12,457 bases of DNA from Candidatus Saccharimonadia bacterium (GCA_023263015.1 JALQXV010000003.1:1-12457), one strand, 5' to 3'. Numbered from the stretch's first letter, positions 1 through 5,999 are shown. Made by a program: numbers and translations. The notes: generated by a model not told the origin, from the letters alone.

Positions 1-273
1 ATCTTTACAACTTACTTCAAAAGACACGGCTTCATTAAATTTAAACTCAGACCCAGCGTTAATTGCGACGAAGCGTGTCTCAGCTAGTCTAAATTCAATT
101 GTTAGTACGTCACCGGCTAGTTCAACCTGAAAGTCGGCTAAACCTTCTTCTTGGCTGTTTGGATAGTTTGTCACCGATATTATTTCGGCATCAGGAAAAA
201 CCGATACATAAAAATCTACTGCTTCTTTTGCCACCCCGTCAAACCACAGATTAGGTGTAATTTTTTGCGCCAT
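1..273 (-). CDS. PhnB-like VOC superfamily protein (3' part missing)
   Basis: I read 91 codons from an ATG at 273 to the window edge without a stop, so the C-terminal part lies outside. The N-terminus, MAQKITPNLWFDGVAKEAVD, followed by FYVSVFPDAEI, matches the start of the PhnB / '3-demethylubiquinone-9 3-methyltransferase' group of the glyoxalase-fold (VOC) superfamily, whose members usually begin 'ITPxLWFDGxAEEAxxFYxSiFp'. These proteins form a paired beta-alpha-beta-beta-beta fold. Most have no proven substrate, and the methyltransferase name is historical. The start is well supported by a perfect AGGAGG five bases upstream. The gene diverges from the YdeI-like gene with 67 bp between start codons. 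Family assignment is fairly sure; biochemical function is unknown. Confidence 0.8.
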   Translation of the reverse strand, partial: MAQKITPNLWFDGVAKEAVDFYVSVFPDAEIISVTNYPNSQEEGLADFQVELAGDVLTIEFRLAETRFVAINAGSEFKFNEAVSFEVSCKD

Positions 274-278
274 ACAAA

Positions 279-315
279 CCTCCTCAGCTTACGATTACGT
301 GCTCTTATGATAACA
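279..315 (-). promoter_or_regulatory. Promoter -10 and strong RBS of the PhnB-like gene
   Basis: On the minus strand an extended -10, TGT-TATCAT (315-307), is followed about 33 nt later by the ATG. A consensus Shine-Dalgarno AGGAGG (284-279) sits between them, five bases before the start. No convincing -35 is visible. This gene therefore has a normal leader, unlike its divergent neighbour, and the two -10 elements lie only 16 bp apart, so the two promoters share their upstream DNA. Confidence 0.5.
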
Positions 316-325
316 AGTTAACCGG

Positions 326-334
326 TGATATAGT
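326..334 (+). promoter_or_regulatory. Extended -10, leaderless start of YdeI-like gene
   Basis: TGA-TATAGT is followed by exactly six bases (aaacat) and then the ATG at 341. Transcription starting about seven bases after the -10 would begin at the A of the start codon. No Shine-Dalgarno sequence precedes the ATG, which fits a leaderless mRNA. The -35 region is weak (TTATGA at 305-310, spacer 18), as is usual for extended -10 promoters. Confidence 0.55.
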
Positions 335-340
335 AAACAT

Positions 341-646
341 ATGACATTAAAAACAAATGAAAAAATTGCAGGTGGTACAATTCATCCTTTACCGGACGAC
401 TGGGCGGCTGCAATTATGTCCGACACCAAGGTTTTTGCGCTATGGCAGGATATTACACCACTTGCTCGTAACGAATGGATCTGTTGGGTTACATCTGGCA
501 AGAGAACCGAAACTCGCACAAAACGTATCAAAGTTGGCCTATCTAAAATGCGTGCTGGCGAGCGTCGCCCCTGCTGCTGGATCGGCTGTATTCATCGTAC
601 CGATAAAGAAATGAATAAATCTCAAAAGTTTATTCTTAAGAAGTAA
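341..646 (+). CDS. YdeI/OmpD-associated (OmdA) family protein
   Basis: This 101-residue cytoplasmic protein has no signal peptide or membrane segment. Residues 17-23 (LPDDWAA), 40-50 (PLARNEWICWV) and 77-86 (PCCWIGCIHR) match the hallmarks of the YdeI/OmpD-associated family: a short helical domain with 'LxPLARNEWICWVxSAKxxETRxxRI' and a Cys-rich 'RRPCCWxGCxHR' tail. The family has been linked by name to bacteriocin protection, but its molecular role is not established. The Cys-Cys...Cys cluster (C78, C79, C83) could bind metal or be redox active, which is inference. The start at 341 is fixed by the extended -10 six bases upstream. Its stop lies only 11 bp from the convergent nucleotidyltransferase-like gene, so little room is left for a terminator. 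Confidence 0.8.
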   Translation: MTLKTNEKIAGGTIHPLPDDWAAAIMSDTKVFALWQDITPLARNEWICWVTSGKRTETRTKRIKVGLSKMRAGERRPCCWIGCIHRTDKEMNKSQKFILKK

Positions 647-657
647 GCTTCTCTTAA

Positions 658-1365
658 CTAAGATTTAGGCACGACCATTCCATTTCTAGATTCAGCCTTA
701 AGGTGATCTAGAATATGAGCAGTTATAGGCTGCAAACTTGACCTAACTGCTGCTGGCGCGAAGTAATCATATAAAGCCATTAGTTGTTCAAGAAGTTTTT
801 GCTTTCTAAGTTCTGGATCTTTTAAGGCTAACTGCTGAAGTTCGCGAAATGCTTCAAATCGATCGGATGGTATATGAGCGTAATCTACAGTTTGTAATGA
901 AACACGCAGCTGCTTAATGTTTGCTTCAACTCTAGGATTATAAGTTCCCACTATTCGGTGAATGTTTAATAACGTATCTGGGTGAAACGTGAAGCATCTC
1001 ATTGACCCAATGGTTATTGGATACGGTTCAAATACTTCGGACGGCATTGTTACTGCAACATCTGGTCTGTCTGCTCTGTAGCATACTGTAGCCGTTGAAC
1101 CGACAACATCAATTAGGCCTTGAAGAATATGGTCTTTTGGAAATGGCCCAAACGTGTTCATCGTAGGTTGGACACTAGAACTTATAGCAGTTACATCAAT
1201 ATCTCGAGCAAAACCATCTTTATTCGGGCTAATGTCTTGTCCAATTAACGCATGCCTTCCCACTGACCCTACTACCAAAAGTTCGGGCGTACTACCAAGA
1301 ATCGCGTCGATCTGATTATTACGAGCCTCCGTAGTATGTATGTCCTGTTCGTAGCGAATTAACAT
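658..1365 (-). CDS. Nucleotidyltransferase-fold protein
   Basis: This is a 235-residue soluble protein. The Pol-beta-type nucleotidyltransferase signature is readable: LLVVGSVGRHAL (29-40, the G-S helix-capping motif), then RDIDV (54-58) with the two metal-binding aspartates D55 and D57, and a plausible third carboxylate at D102 in RPDVAV. A helical C-terminal half (about 145-225) follows, as in many minimal or antibiotic-type nucleotidyltransferases. The reaction would be transfer of an NMP group to an unknown acceptor. About 15 residues separate GSVGR from DID, which is somewhat long. Only 20 bp separate it from the HIT-like gene upstream, and no promoter or good Shine-Dalgarno is visible in that gap, so the two are probably co-transcribed. 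The substrate cannot be told. Confidence 0.65.
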   Translation of the reverse strand: MLIRYEQDIHTTEARNNQIDAILGSTPELLVVGSVGRHALIGQDISPNKDGFARDIDVTAISSSVQPTMNTFGPFPKDHILQGLIDVVGSTATVCYRADRPDVAVTMPSEVFEPYPITIGSMRCFTFHPDTLLNIHRIVGTYNPRVEANIKQLRVSLQTVDYAHIPSDRFEAFRELQQLALKDPELRKQKLLEQLMALYDYFAPAAVRSSLQPITAHILDHLKAESRNGMVVPKS

Positions 1366-1385
1366 CTTAAATCAAAATACTCTTT

Positions 1386-1865
1386 TTACCGGTCAAGTTG
1401 CGCTAGTCTTGCCTCAGCTTGCTCAGCTTCAACGGGCGAGAATGAAACCACTTCAATCGTCCTTTGAACGGCTTCATCACCTAAAATGCCGCCTGTATAG
1501 CGATCAATCCCTTGACCTCGCTCACCGGCGTAATAAACGAGGTGAGCATGATCTTTAACTGCAAAACCCTCTAACGTAAACATAGACCGTTGATTAGGTG
1601 TACAATGGTTAAGAATTTTAGACCCCACAATAAGACCAAGCTCGAGCAACTTTCGTTGCTGATCAAGACCAAGGTCATAAAAATGCTGATCTTTATGTGG
1701 TGTTCCGCTAGACGGCGCGACTACTACCTGTAAGGGCATTCTAGGGAATCTATCGGCAATGGCCATTACACCATGTATTTCTGATTTAAAAAGGTGGCCA
1801 TTTGGTTGCTGCCAGACTTTTTCAAAGATTGTTGAAGCTTGCTCTATGCTGGCTGTATCTGACAT
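1386..1865 (-). CDS. HIT-like (histidine triad) family protein
   Basis: This 159-residue soluble protein has the layout of a HIT nucleotide hydrolase. PLQVVVAPSSGTPHKDQHFYDL (44-65) resembles the HIT strand with 'xxLvIPKxHxxxxxDL'. A helix around 67-86 follows, and then KDHAHLVYYA (104-113) sits where the HIT motif H-x-H-x-H-x-x is expected. The second and third triad histidines (H106, H108) are present, but the first is a lysine (K104). H106 would be the catalytic nucleophile. HIT enzymes cleave dinucleotide or nucleoside-phosphoramidate substrates. The gene is first in a two-gene unit with a nucleotidyltransferase-fold protein, suggesting linked nucleotide chemistry (inference). The start at 1865 is supported by a promoter placing the transcript 5' end at the ATG. 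Family assignment is moderate because the motif is degenerate. Confidence 0.55.
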   Translation of the reverse strand: MSDTASIEQASTIFEKVWQQPNGHLFKSEIHGVMAIADRFPRMPLQVVVAPSSGTPHKDQHFYDLGLDQQRKLLELGLIVGSKILNHCTPNQRSMFTLEGFAVKDHAHLVYYAGERGQGIDRYTGGILGDEAVQRTIEVVSFSPVEAEQAEARLAQLDR

Positions 1866-1871
1866 AAAATA

Positions 1872-1900
1872 GTAATACCATTAAATATCAAAATTGTAAA
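1872..1900 (-). promoter_or_regulatory. Promoter of HIT-like / nucleotidyltransferase unit
   Basis: On the minus strand: -35 TTTACA (1900-1895), a 17-bp spacer, an extended -10 TGG-TATTAC (1877-1872), then six bases and the ATG at 1865. This is the best-formed of the leaderless-type promoters in the window. The last -10 base is C rather than T. No Shine-Dalgarno sequence precedes the ATG. Confidence 0.6.
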
Positions 1901-1921
1901 TAATATAAAGATTCTAATTGT

Positions 1922-2140
1922 CTAAAGTTCGTCGGGTAAACGCTCAGCAACATACTCAAAAGTATTCTTAAAATCTTCTACGGTTCGTAAAGACATTCTA
2001 GCCGTCCCTTCCCACTCTTTTTCGAGTCTAAGTGGAACGTAAATAATGAACTCTTCGTTTGTATGGTGGTGTCGCGCTAGACCGATCAATAGATATAAAT
2101 CCTTAGGATGTCGCTTATGCTTGTACACACCTGCTTTCAT
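1922..2140 (-). CDS. DUF1653-like small protein
   Basis: This 72-residue soluble protein reads MKAGVYKHKRHPKDLYLLIG, then LARHHHTNEEFIIYVPLR. This matches the DUF1653 pattern 'GxYxHyKGxxYxvigxArHSETxEexVvYxxLy', although the usual C-terminal 'lWvRPlxmF' is replaced here by TARMSLRTVEDFKNTFEYV (47-65). DUF1653 proteins are small beta-barrel-like proteins of unknown function. Here the glycine of 'yKGn' is replaced by a short HPKD insertion. It stands alone on its own promoter, 56 bp after the glyoxalase-like gene. Family assignment is reasonable; no function can be given. Confidence 0.65.
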   Translation of the reverse strand: MKAGVYKHKRHPKDLYLLIGLARHHHTNEEFIIYVPLRLEKEWEGTARMSLRTVEDFKNTFEYVAERLPDEL

Positions 2141-2146
2141 ACTTAA

Positions 2147-2155
2147 AGTATATCA
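2147..2155 (-). promoter_or_regulatory. Extended -10, leaderless start of DUF1653-like gene
   Basis: TGA-TATACT on the minus strand is followed by six bases (TTAAGT) and the ATG at 2140. There is no Shine-Dalgarno sequence and no clear -35. The geometry is identical to the promoter at 326-334. Confidence 0.55.
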
Positions 2156-2196
2156 ACTACAAAAGTGGAGGCCATAAGTATATTAGACGTGTTTAT

Positions 2197-2649
2197 TTAA
2201 TTATTAGCGTCTAGCATCTCGGCTAATTCGAGAATGATTCCTTCCGGTCCTTTGAAATAACATACTTTTAGGATATCTGCATGGGTTTCAATGTTAGTTA
2301 TGAAATCGTAATTCTTTAGCTTCATGTCTTCAACTATCTTAGCTAAGTCATTAACTACCATTGCAATATGCTGAATACCTAACGTATTTATTTCCGCTGG
2401 TTCGTTTGGATTTTTATTTTCAGGATTTATAAATTTCGTTAGTTCAATCTTAATTTGCTCATTTGGTGAAGCCATAAAAGCGACATGAGATTTCGCATTT
2501 TCAATGCCCATTACCTTATCTAGCAGGTTACCTTCTATGTCTTGTTCGTTTTCAGCTACGAATCCAAAATCTTCAAAAAATTTCTTTACCCGATCAAAAT
2601 CATTTACGACTAAACCTATATGATCGATTGTATTCACTTTATACGTCAT
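2197..2649 (-). CDS. VOC family protein, glyoxalase I / epimerase-like
   Basis: This 150-residue cytoplasmic protein is built of two VOC modules: IDHIGLVVND (8-17) opens the first and IQHIAMVVND (92-101) opens the second. The four canonical metal-ligand positions are all filled: H10, E69 (in IKIEL), H94 and E141 (in IILEL), as in glyoxalase I and methylmalonyl-CoA epimerase. It is therefore probably a metal-dependent lyase or isomerase. A methylglyoxal-detoxifying role or an epimerase role are both possible, and the sequence does not decide between them. PEGIILELAEML near the C-terminus is typical of the family. Its promoter lies directly behind the tRNA terminator. Family is sure; substrate is not. 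Confidence 0.85.
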   Translation of the reverse strand: MTYKVNTIDHIGLVVNDFDRVKKFFEDFGFVAENEQDIEGNLLDKVMGIENAKSHVAFMASPNEQIKIELTKFINPENKNPNEPAEINTLGIQHIAMVVNDLAKIVEDMKLKNYDFITNIETHADILKVCYFKGPEGIILELAEMLDANN

Positions 2650-2655
2650 GAATTT

Positions 2656-2661
2656 ATTATA
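2656..2661 (-). promoter_or_regulatory. Consensus -10 (TATAAT) of glyoxalase-like gene
   Basis: A perfect TATAAT on the minus strand is followed by six bases (AAATTC) and the ATG at 2649, which again predicts a leaderless transcript. There is no TGN extension and no -35. The -35 region would fall inside the stem of the tRNA terminator, so terminator and promoter are packed together. Confidence 0.55.
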
Positions 2662-2670
2662 AACCCAAAT

Positions 2671-2696
2671 AAAAAACAGAGGTTTAGTAACCTCTG
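2671..2696 (-). terminator. Intrinsic terminator of the tRNA-Asn unit
   Basis: On the minus strand, CAGAGGTT-ACTA-AACCTCTG forms a perfect 8-bp stem with a 4-nt loop and is followed at once by TTTTTT (2676-2671). It lies 18 nt after the tRNA CCA end. The plus strand lacks a T-run after the stem, so it works in one direction. Confidence 0.9.
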
Positions 2697-2714
2697 CTAA
2701 TCTGAGCGTATCTT

Positions 2715-2789
2715 TGGCTCCCGCGGCTGGATTCGAACCAGCGACCTAATGGTTAACAGCCATCCGCTCTACCACTGAGCTACACGGGA
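2715..2789 (-). tRNA. tRNA-Asn (anticodon GUU), CCA encoded
   Basis: A full cloverleaf can be drawn. The acceptor stem is TCCCGTG with CGCGGGA (one T-G pair). The D arm is GCTC-AGTGGTA-GAGC, and the anticodon stem GATGG/CCATT surrounds the loop CTGTTAA with anticodon GTT. The variable loop is AGGTC, and the T arm is GCTGG-TTCGAAT-CCAGC. Discriminator G and an encoded CCA end the molecule. The 5' U is normal for bacterial tRNA-Asn. It has its own promoter and terminator and lies 3' of smpB on the same strand. Confidence 0.97.
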
Positions 2790-2809
2790 TTATAAAAATG
2801 AACTCACTT

Positions 2810-2838
2810 ATTCTAACCGTTGTTGGTCTATCTGTAAA
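2810..2838 (-). promoter_or_regulatory. Promoter of tRNA-Asn
   Basis: On the minus strand: -35 TTTACA (2838-2833), a 17-bp spacer, -10 TAGAAT (2815-2810). Each element is one base from consensus. The predicted start near 2803 gives a leader of about 14 nt before the mature tRNA 5' end, to be removed by RNase P. The -35 begins 14 bp after the smpB stop, so the tRNA need not depend on smpB transcription. Confidence 0.75.
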
Positions 2839-2851
2839 TATCTGATGTCAT

Positions 2852-3310
2852 TTATCGGTTTTTAAGTTCGAGTCGGTTAGCTCGTTCTTGGTCACGTTTT
2901 TTGATAGTTTCGCGCTTATCATAGTGTTTTTTGCCGGTTCCAACAGAGATACGAACTTTAATGTAGCGACCCTGAGTCAGTAGTTCTGTTGGGATAATAC
3001 TCTTGCCCTGCTTCTTTTCGGCAAGCAAGTTGTCGATTTCGCGGCGCTTTAATAGTAGTTTTCGATTACGGGTTTGTTCTTCTTCAGCAAGTTTAACGCC
3101 ATTAAAGCCGGTAATCGTAGCATTTAATAGCCACAATTCGTCGCCGTGAGCAACTACGTAGGCACCTCTGAGATGGCCATGCCCGAGCCGTAGGGCTTTC
3201 GTTTCTGCCCCTGTCAAAACCAGTCCAGCCAGCAGAGAATCGCCCAGATCATAATCAAAGCGGGCTCGACGATTTTTTATTGTTGGTACAGATGGTTTTT
3301 TCTTGGCCAT
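2852..3310 (-). CDS. smpB: SsrA-binding protein SmpB
   Basis: SmpB binds tmRNA and carries it to stalled ribosomes for trans-translation. The 152-residue length is typical. Signatures are the N-terminal NRRARFDY (13-20), LTGAETKALR (32-41, usually LxGtEvKSLR), RKLLLKRREI (83-92), and the basic tail with KKHYDKRETIKKRD (127-140), the part that enters the decoding site. The segment LLNATITGFNGVKLAEEEQT (61-80) differs from the usual 'HISPY...HDPxRxRKLLL', so the RNA-binding loop is divergent. The gene has its own promoter and lies 62 bp before the tRNA-Asn gene. The tmRNA gene (ssrA) is often near smpB but is not seen in this window. Confidence 0.95.
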   Translation of the reverse strand: MAKKKPSVPTIKNRRARFDYDLGDSLLAGLVLTGAETKALRLGHGHLRGAYVVAHGDELWLLNATITGFNGVKLAEEEQTRNRKLLLKRREIDNLLAEKKQGKSIIPTELLTQGRYIKVRISVGTGKKHYDKRETIKKRDQERANRLELKNR

Positions 3311-3319
3311 ATCTGTTAC

Positions 3320-3348
3320 AGTATGACGTATATTGACTATAATTACAA
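3320..3348 (-). promoter_or_regulatory. Probable smpB promoter
   Basis: On the minus strand: TTGTAA (3348-3343), a 17-bp spacer and CATACT (3325-3320), nine bases before the ATG. The predicted start would leave a leader of only about two bases. TACTGT (3323-3318), seven bases before the ATG, is an alternative -10. There is no Shine-Dalgarno sequence. The whole 63-bp gap after the glycoside-hydrolase-like gene is very AT-rich. Confidence 0.45.
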
Positions 3349-3373
3349 TACGTTATATAATATAATTATACGT

Positions 3374-4513
3374 TTAACGTGAAGCATTCTCCCGTTCAGC
3401 TTCCGCTAGCTGGTCCTTAACGACGTTCCATAGGCTAGGATCGTCGGCTACTACTTTGCGCCAATACCACCACTCGGCTCCCCATGTGTACATTGTTTTA
3501 ATGCCACTAGCCTTACCATATTCGATGCGTTTTTCTAGCCGATCGGCGTTCATAGATTTATTTTGCTCGGGAATATCGTGAATGTCGTTCATAGCAAATT
3601 CACCGGTGTCGGGTAGCCATGCTTCGGTTTGGAGTTCATGAATAATAAGTTTTTTACCAGTTAAGATTTCCCCACCGCCAGCTAGGGAGCCATAAAACCA
3701 TGCCGGTAATGGGTACTCAAAGTAGCGCTTCGTGATCGTTTTATCCCAAACACGCTTGTAGACCGATACTCCAAATTCGTCTGGACGGGGATCGCCAAGT
3801 GGATAGCCGAGAGCATTATTGCTGCGCGTGATGATAATTGGTCGTTCCGTGTCGATTGGGCGAACAAAGTTATATTCACGAACTAGTCGTTCACGGCTAT
3901 GGTCGGGGCAAATACCAAATACATCCAAGAAAAATTCATTTTCTAACTGATAACTTTCTAGGGCCGGACTGGTTTTATAGCGTTCCATGGTCTGTTTCAT
4001 GAACGCGTTTAGTTTTGGTTCCCATTCTGTCATTGGCATTGATTCAGCCCATTTAGGCATGTGACATTCTGGCCAGCGAGGCTGCCTGAGCCCAATTGCA
4101 AGGCTGATCTTTCCGCCTGCTTCTTCGATCATACGGAATTGCCAGTCAAGATCGCTGTAGTCATATTCGCCTTGAACATCTTCGATTTCGTTCCAATAAC
4201 TAACAAGTCGGAACTGCTTAAAACCTAAGTCACTTATCATGGCTTGCAGTGTTTCTTTTGGCTCAAGCCCAAAGTAACGCGAATAGCCGGCTACAAAAGT
4301 GGTGCCAATAATAAGTGGTTCATCCTTGTGTTTGTTTTCGTACCAGAGCGACAAGCTGTAGCAGCAGGCAACAAATAAGAACAAGATCGCAAAAATTCCA
4401 GCGCTAATTCTGCGCCAAACGGATCGGCTGACCCATTTTTTAAAATTAGTAAAAACAGACTCATTTTTAGGAGTCTTTTTTTGCTTAGATACAGTTTTTC
4501 TTTGTTTGACCAT
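3374..4513 (-). CDS. Membrane-anchored glycoside hydrolase-like protein (clan GH-A type)
   Basis: This is a 379-residue protein. A basic cytoplasmic N-terminus (1-35) is followed by one membrane segment (about 37-57, SAGIFAILFLFVACCYSLSLW) and a large outer domain. The outer domain reads like a TIM-barrel glycosidase. FRLVSYWNEIEDVQGEYDYS (101-120) resembles the 'W...EpeqGxYDwsxlD' strand. YQLENEFF (188-195) gives the Asn-Glu pair with acid/base E193. IHELQTEAW (291-299) offers the nucleophile (E293 or E297), and MYTWGAEWWYW (341-351) is a barrel-end aromatic strand. Exact GH family (5, 39, 42 or unassigned) cannot be decided by eye. I chose the ATG at 4513; a TTG at 4558 would run into the divergent glycosyltransferase gene. 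Role in trimming envelope or host-surface glycan is inferred. Confidence 0.7.
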   Translation of the reverse strand: MVKQRKTVSKQKKTPKNESVFTNFKKWVSRSVWRRISAGIFAILFLFVACCYSLSLWYENKHKDEPLIIGTTFVAGYSRYFGLEPKETLQAMISDLGFKQFRLVSYWNEIEDVQGEYDYSDLDWQFRMIEEAGGKISLAIGLRQPRWPECHMPKWAESMPMTEWEPKLNAFMKQTMERYKTSPALESYQLENEFFLDVFGICPDHSRERLVREYNFVRPIDTERPIIITRSNNALGYPLGDPRPDEFGVSVYKRVWDKTITKRYFEYPLPAWFYGSLAGGGEILTGKKLIIHELQTEAWLPDTGEFAMNDIHDIPEQNKSMNADRLEKRIEYGKASGIKTMYTWGAEWWYWRKVVADDPSLWNVVKDQLAEAERENASR

Positions 4514-4534
4514 TTGAGCTACACTTAAACGTAT
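4514..4534. promoter_or_regulatory. 21-bp divergent start region, GH-like / glycosyltransferase
   Basis: Only 21 bp separate the two start codons, so each promoter must lie partly inside the other gene or produce leaderless mRNA. On the plus strand, TACACT (4520-4525) ends nine bases before the glycosyltransferase ATG. On the minus strand, TATACG upstream of the GH-like ATG is a weak -10. Neither gene has a Shine-Dalgarno sequence here. Simultaneous transcription from both would be mutually exclusive or coordinated. Confidence 0.4.
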
Positions 4535-5356
4535 ATGCCGTCGTTGCAAAACAAACAAGCATTAACAGTTTCGCTTATCATACCAGCTTACAATGAGGCG
4601 CGCCACCTCAAGGTTTGCTTAGATGCAGTTGCTGCCCAGTCAGTCATGCCTGAAGAAGTTATTGTAGTAGATAACAATTCAACTGATGACACAGTCAAGA
4701 TTGCTCACCAGTACCCGTTTGTTAAAGTTGCTAATGCCACAGAACAGGGTGTTTTATATGCCCGTAACGCCGGATTTAACGCCGCTACAAAGCATATTAT
4801 TGGCCGTATAGACGCCGATACAGTACTCCCTATTGGATGGACGGCCTATGTTAAAAACTTTTATAAAGACCCAAATCACGTAACAACGGCTTTTAGTGGG
4901 GGTGCATTTTTTTATAACATTCGTTTTGGTCGGTTTGCAGGCTATATGCTTGGCTACATTGCCTTTAGATTTAATCGCATACTACTCGGGCATCACATTA
5001 TGTATGGCTCAAATATGGCAATGCCGCGAGCTATGTGGAAGACAGTTAAAGATGAAGTTTGCGATGATCCTACTATTCATGAAGATCTAGATTTGGGGAT
5101 TCATCTGCACCGCAGCGGCTATAAAATAGCTCATCGTGAGAAGTTAAGAGTAGGCGTAAAAATGCGCAGGGTTAAGGCTGATCATGCTGAACTTTGGGAA
5201 AACATGATGTGGTGGCCCCGCACGCTGCGCAAACACGGTAAAAAAACGTGGGTTTTTGGCTGGATTGGCGCACTATTGATTATTATTGTTTCGCCAGTCG
5301 TTAAACTCAACGAGTGGTTTGCTCGCAGACTTGGCTTTACGCCGCTTGAAGATTAG
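4535..5356 (+). CDS. Family 2 glycosyltransferase
   Basis: This 273-residue GT-A fold enzyme transfers a sugar from a nucleotide-sugar donor. LTVSLIIPAYNEARHL (10-25), VVDNNSTDDT (44-53, nucleotide-binding D46), GRIDADT (90-96, the metal-binding D93-A-D95) and IHEDLDLGIHL (181-191, catalytic-base region E183-D184) are the standard GT2 motifs in order. A hydrophobic stretch near the end (about 240-256) probably anchors it to the inner face of the membrane. The acceptor is unknown; lipid-linked or cell-wall glycan is the usual choice. It is head to head with the GH-like gene, and its last 20 bp overlap the 3' end of the convergent deaminase-fold gene. Confidence 0.9.
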   Translation: MPSLQNKQALTVSLIIPAYNEARHLKVCLDAVAAQSVMPEEVIVVDNNSTDDTVKIAHQYPFVKVANATEQGVLYARNAGFNAATKHIIGRIDADTVLPIGWTAYVKNFYKDPNHVTTAFSGGAFFYNIRFGRFAGYMLGYIAFRFNRILLGHHIMYGSNMAMPRAMWKTVKDEVCDDPTIHEDLDLGIHLHRSGYKIAHREKLRVGVKMRRVKADHAELWENMMWWPRTLRKHGKKTWVFGWIGALLIIIVSPVVKLNEWFARRLGFTPLED

Positions 5357-5999
5357 GGGCGGCAATGACCTGCCGAGCTACAGGTTCCGGCGTAATAGTG
5401 CCACGACTAATACCGAGCAGGAACTTCCCTGCCTTTTTAGGCACTCGAACGCCTTTAAGGGCACCGTAAGTGGCAAAGAGCCCTAATGACTCGATCATTC
5501 GATAATTTTCGATAACAGTCGTGTCGGTATTACCATCTTTAAGTAGGTCTGGCATGTTGATGTTGCGAGGGCGCATAATATTGGTCAATGGAAATACGTA
5601 TGCACGCGGTGCGGCATAAATAATCTTGCCGATTCTGCCTTCGGCGTAATGCGGAGTGCAGCTGCTACAGAGTTCGGCAGTTGTGACAAGCGTGCAATCA
5701 CTAAGATCATCGCCCACTTCTGGCTGGGCATCAAAATACGCAACCATTTCGCCGTGACGCACTAAGTTACGCGTAGTCTTATCATCGGTGCGATTGGCCC
5801 ATGTTTTGCCAGTGGCATTATTTATAAGTACGGCTCCAACCGGCGGATTGCCATTTTGGAGTGATACTGCTGCTAAAGACAACGCAAGTGACATTGCACT
5901 ATCTTCAACATCAGTTGTGACAACGGGTCCACGTAGTTGCTCGACTGTTTCGTCGGGATGATAACGTACTGCGTTTGGTTTAAGTTCGGGAAAACTCAT
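5337..5999 (-). CDS. Zinc cytidine/deoxycytidylate deaminase-fold protein
   Basis: This is a 220-residue soluble protein. The zinc-dependent deaminase motifs are present: NPPVGAVLIN (51-60), RHGEMVAYF (81-89) with zinc ligand H82 and proton-shuttle E84, and ELCSSCTPHYAEG (109-121) with ligands C111 and C114. The usual Pro-Cys of PCxxC is Leu-Cys here, and the HxE is HGE rather than HAE. The deaminated base (cytosine, guanine, adenine in tRNA, dCMP) cannot be read from the motifs. A C-terminal extension of about 60 residues follows the core. An AAGGA Shine-Dalgarno (6011-6007), eight bases before the ATG, supports the start. It diverges from the His-rich protein gene (69 bp between starts) and overlaps the glycosyltransferase tail to tail by 20 bp. 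Confidence 0.8.
   Translation of the reverse strand: MSFPELKPNAVRYHPDETVEQLRGPVVTTDVEDSAMSLALSLAAVSLQNGNPPVGAVLINNATGKTWANRTDDKTTRNLVRHGEMVAYFDAQPEVGDDLSDCTLVTTAELCSSCTPHYAEGRIGKIIYAAPRAYVFPLTNIMRPRNINMPDLLKDGNTDTTVIENYRMIESLGLFATYGALKGVRVPKKAGKFLLGISRGTITPEPVARQVIAAPNLQAA

Noticed and set aside
636..660. Imperfect inverted repeat TTAAGAAG...CTTCTCTTAA between convergent genes
   Set aside because: The arms do not pair cleanly and no T-run follows on either strand, so I do not call a terminator.
3345..3373. AT-rich near-palindrome between the GH-like gene and smpB
   Set aside because: The arms match only partly, and such patterns are expected in a stretch made almost only of A and T. It is better explained as promoter-region DNA.
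4458..4483. Hairpin AGACTC...GAGTCT followed by T-run on the plus strand
   Set aside because: It lies inside the N-terminal coding part of the minus-strand glycosidase-like gene (Lys/Thr/Pro/Glu codons) and has only a 6-bp stem with an 8-nt loop. It might stop antisense transcripts, but chance is as likely.
4514..4558. A longer start (TTG at 4558) for the glycoside-hydrolase-like gene
   Set aside because: It needs a TTG start, would overlap the divergent glycosyltransferase start by 24 bp, and adds 15 residues with no family support. The ATG at 4513 gives a usual basic head before the membrane helix.
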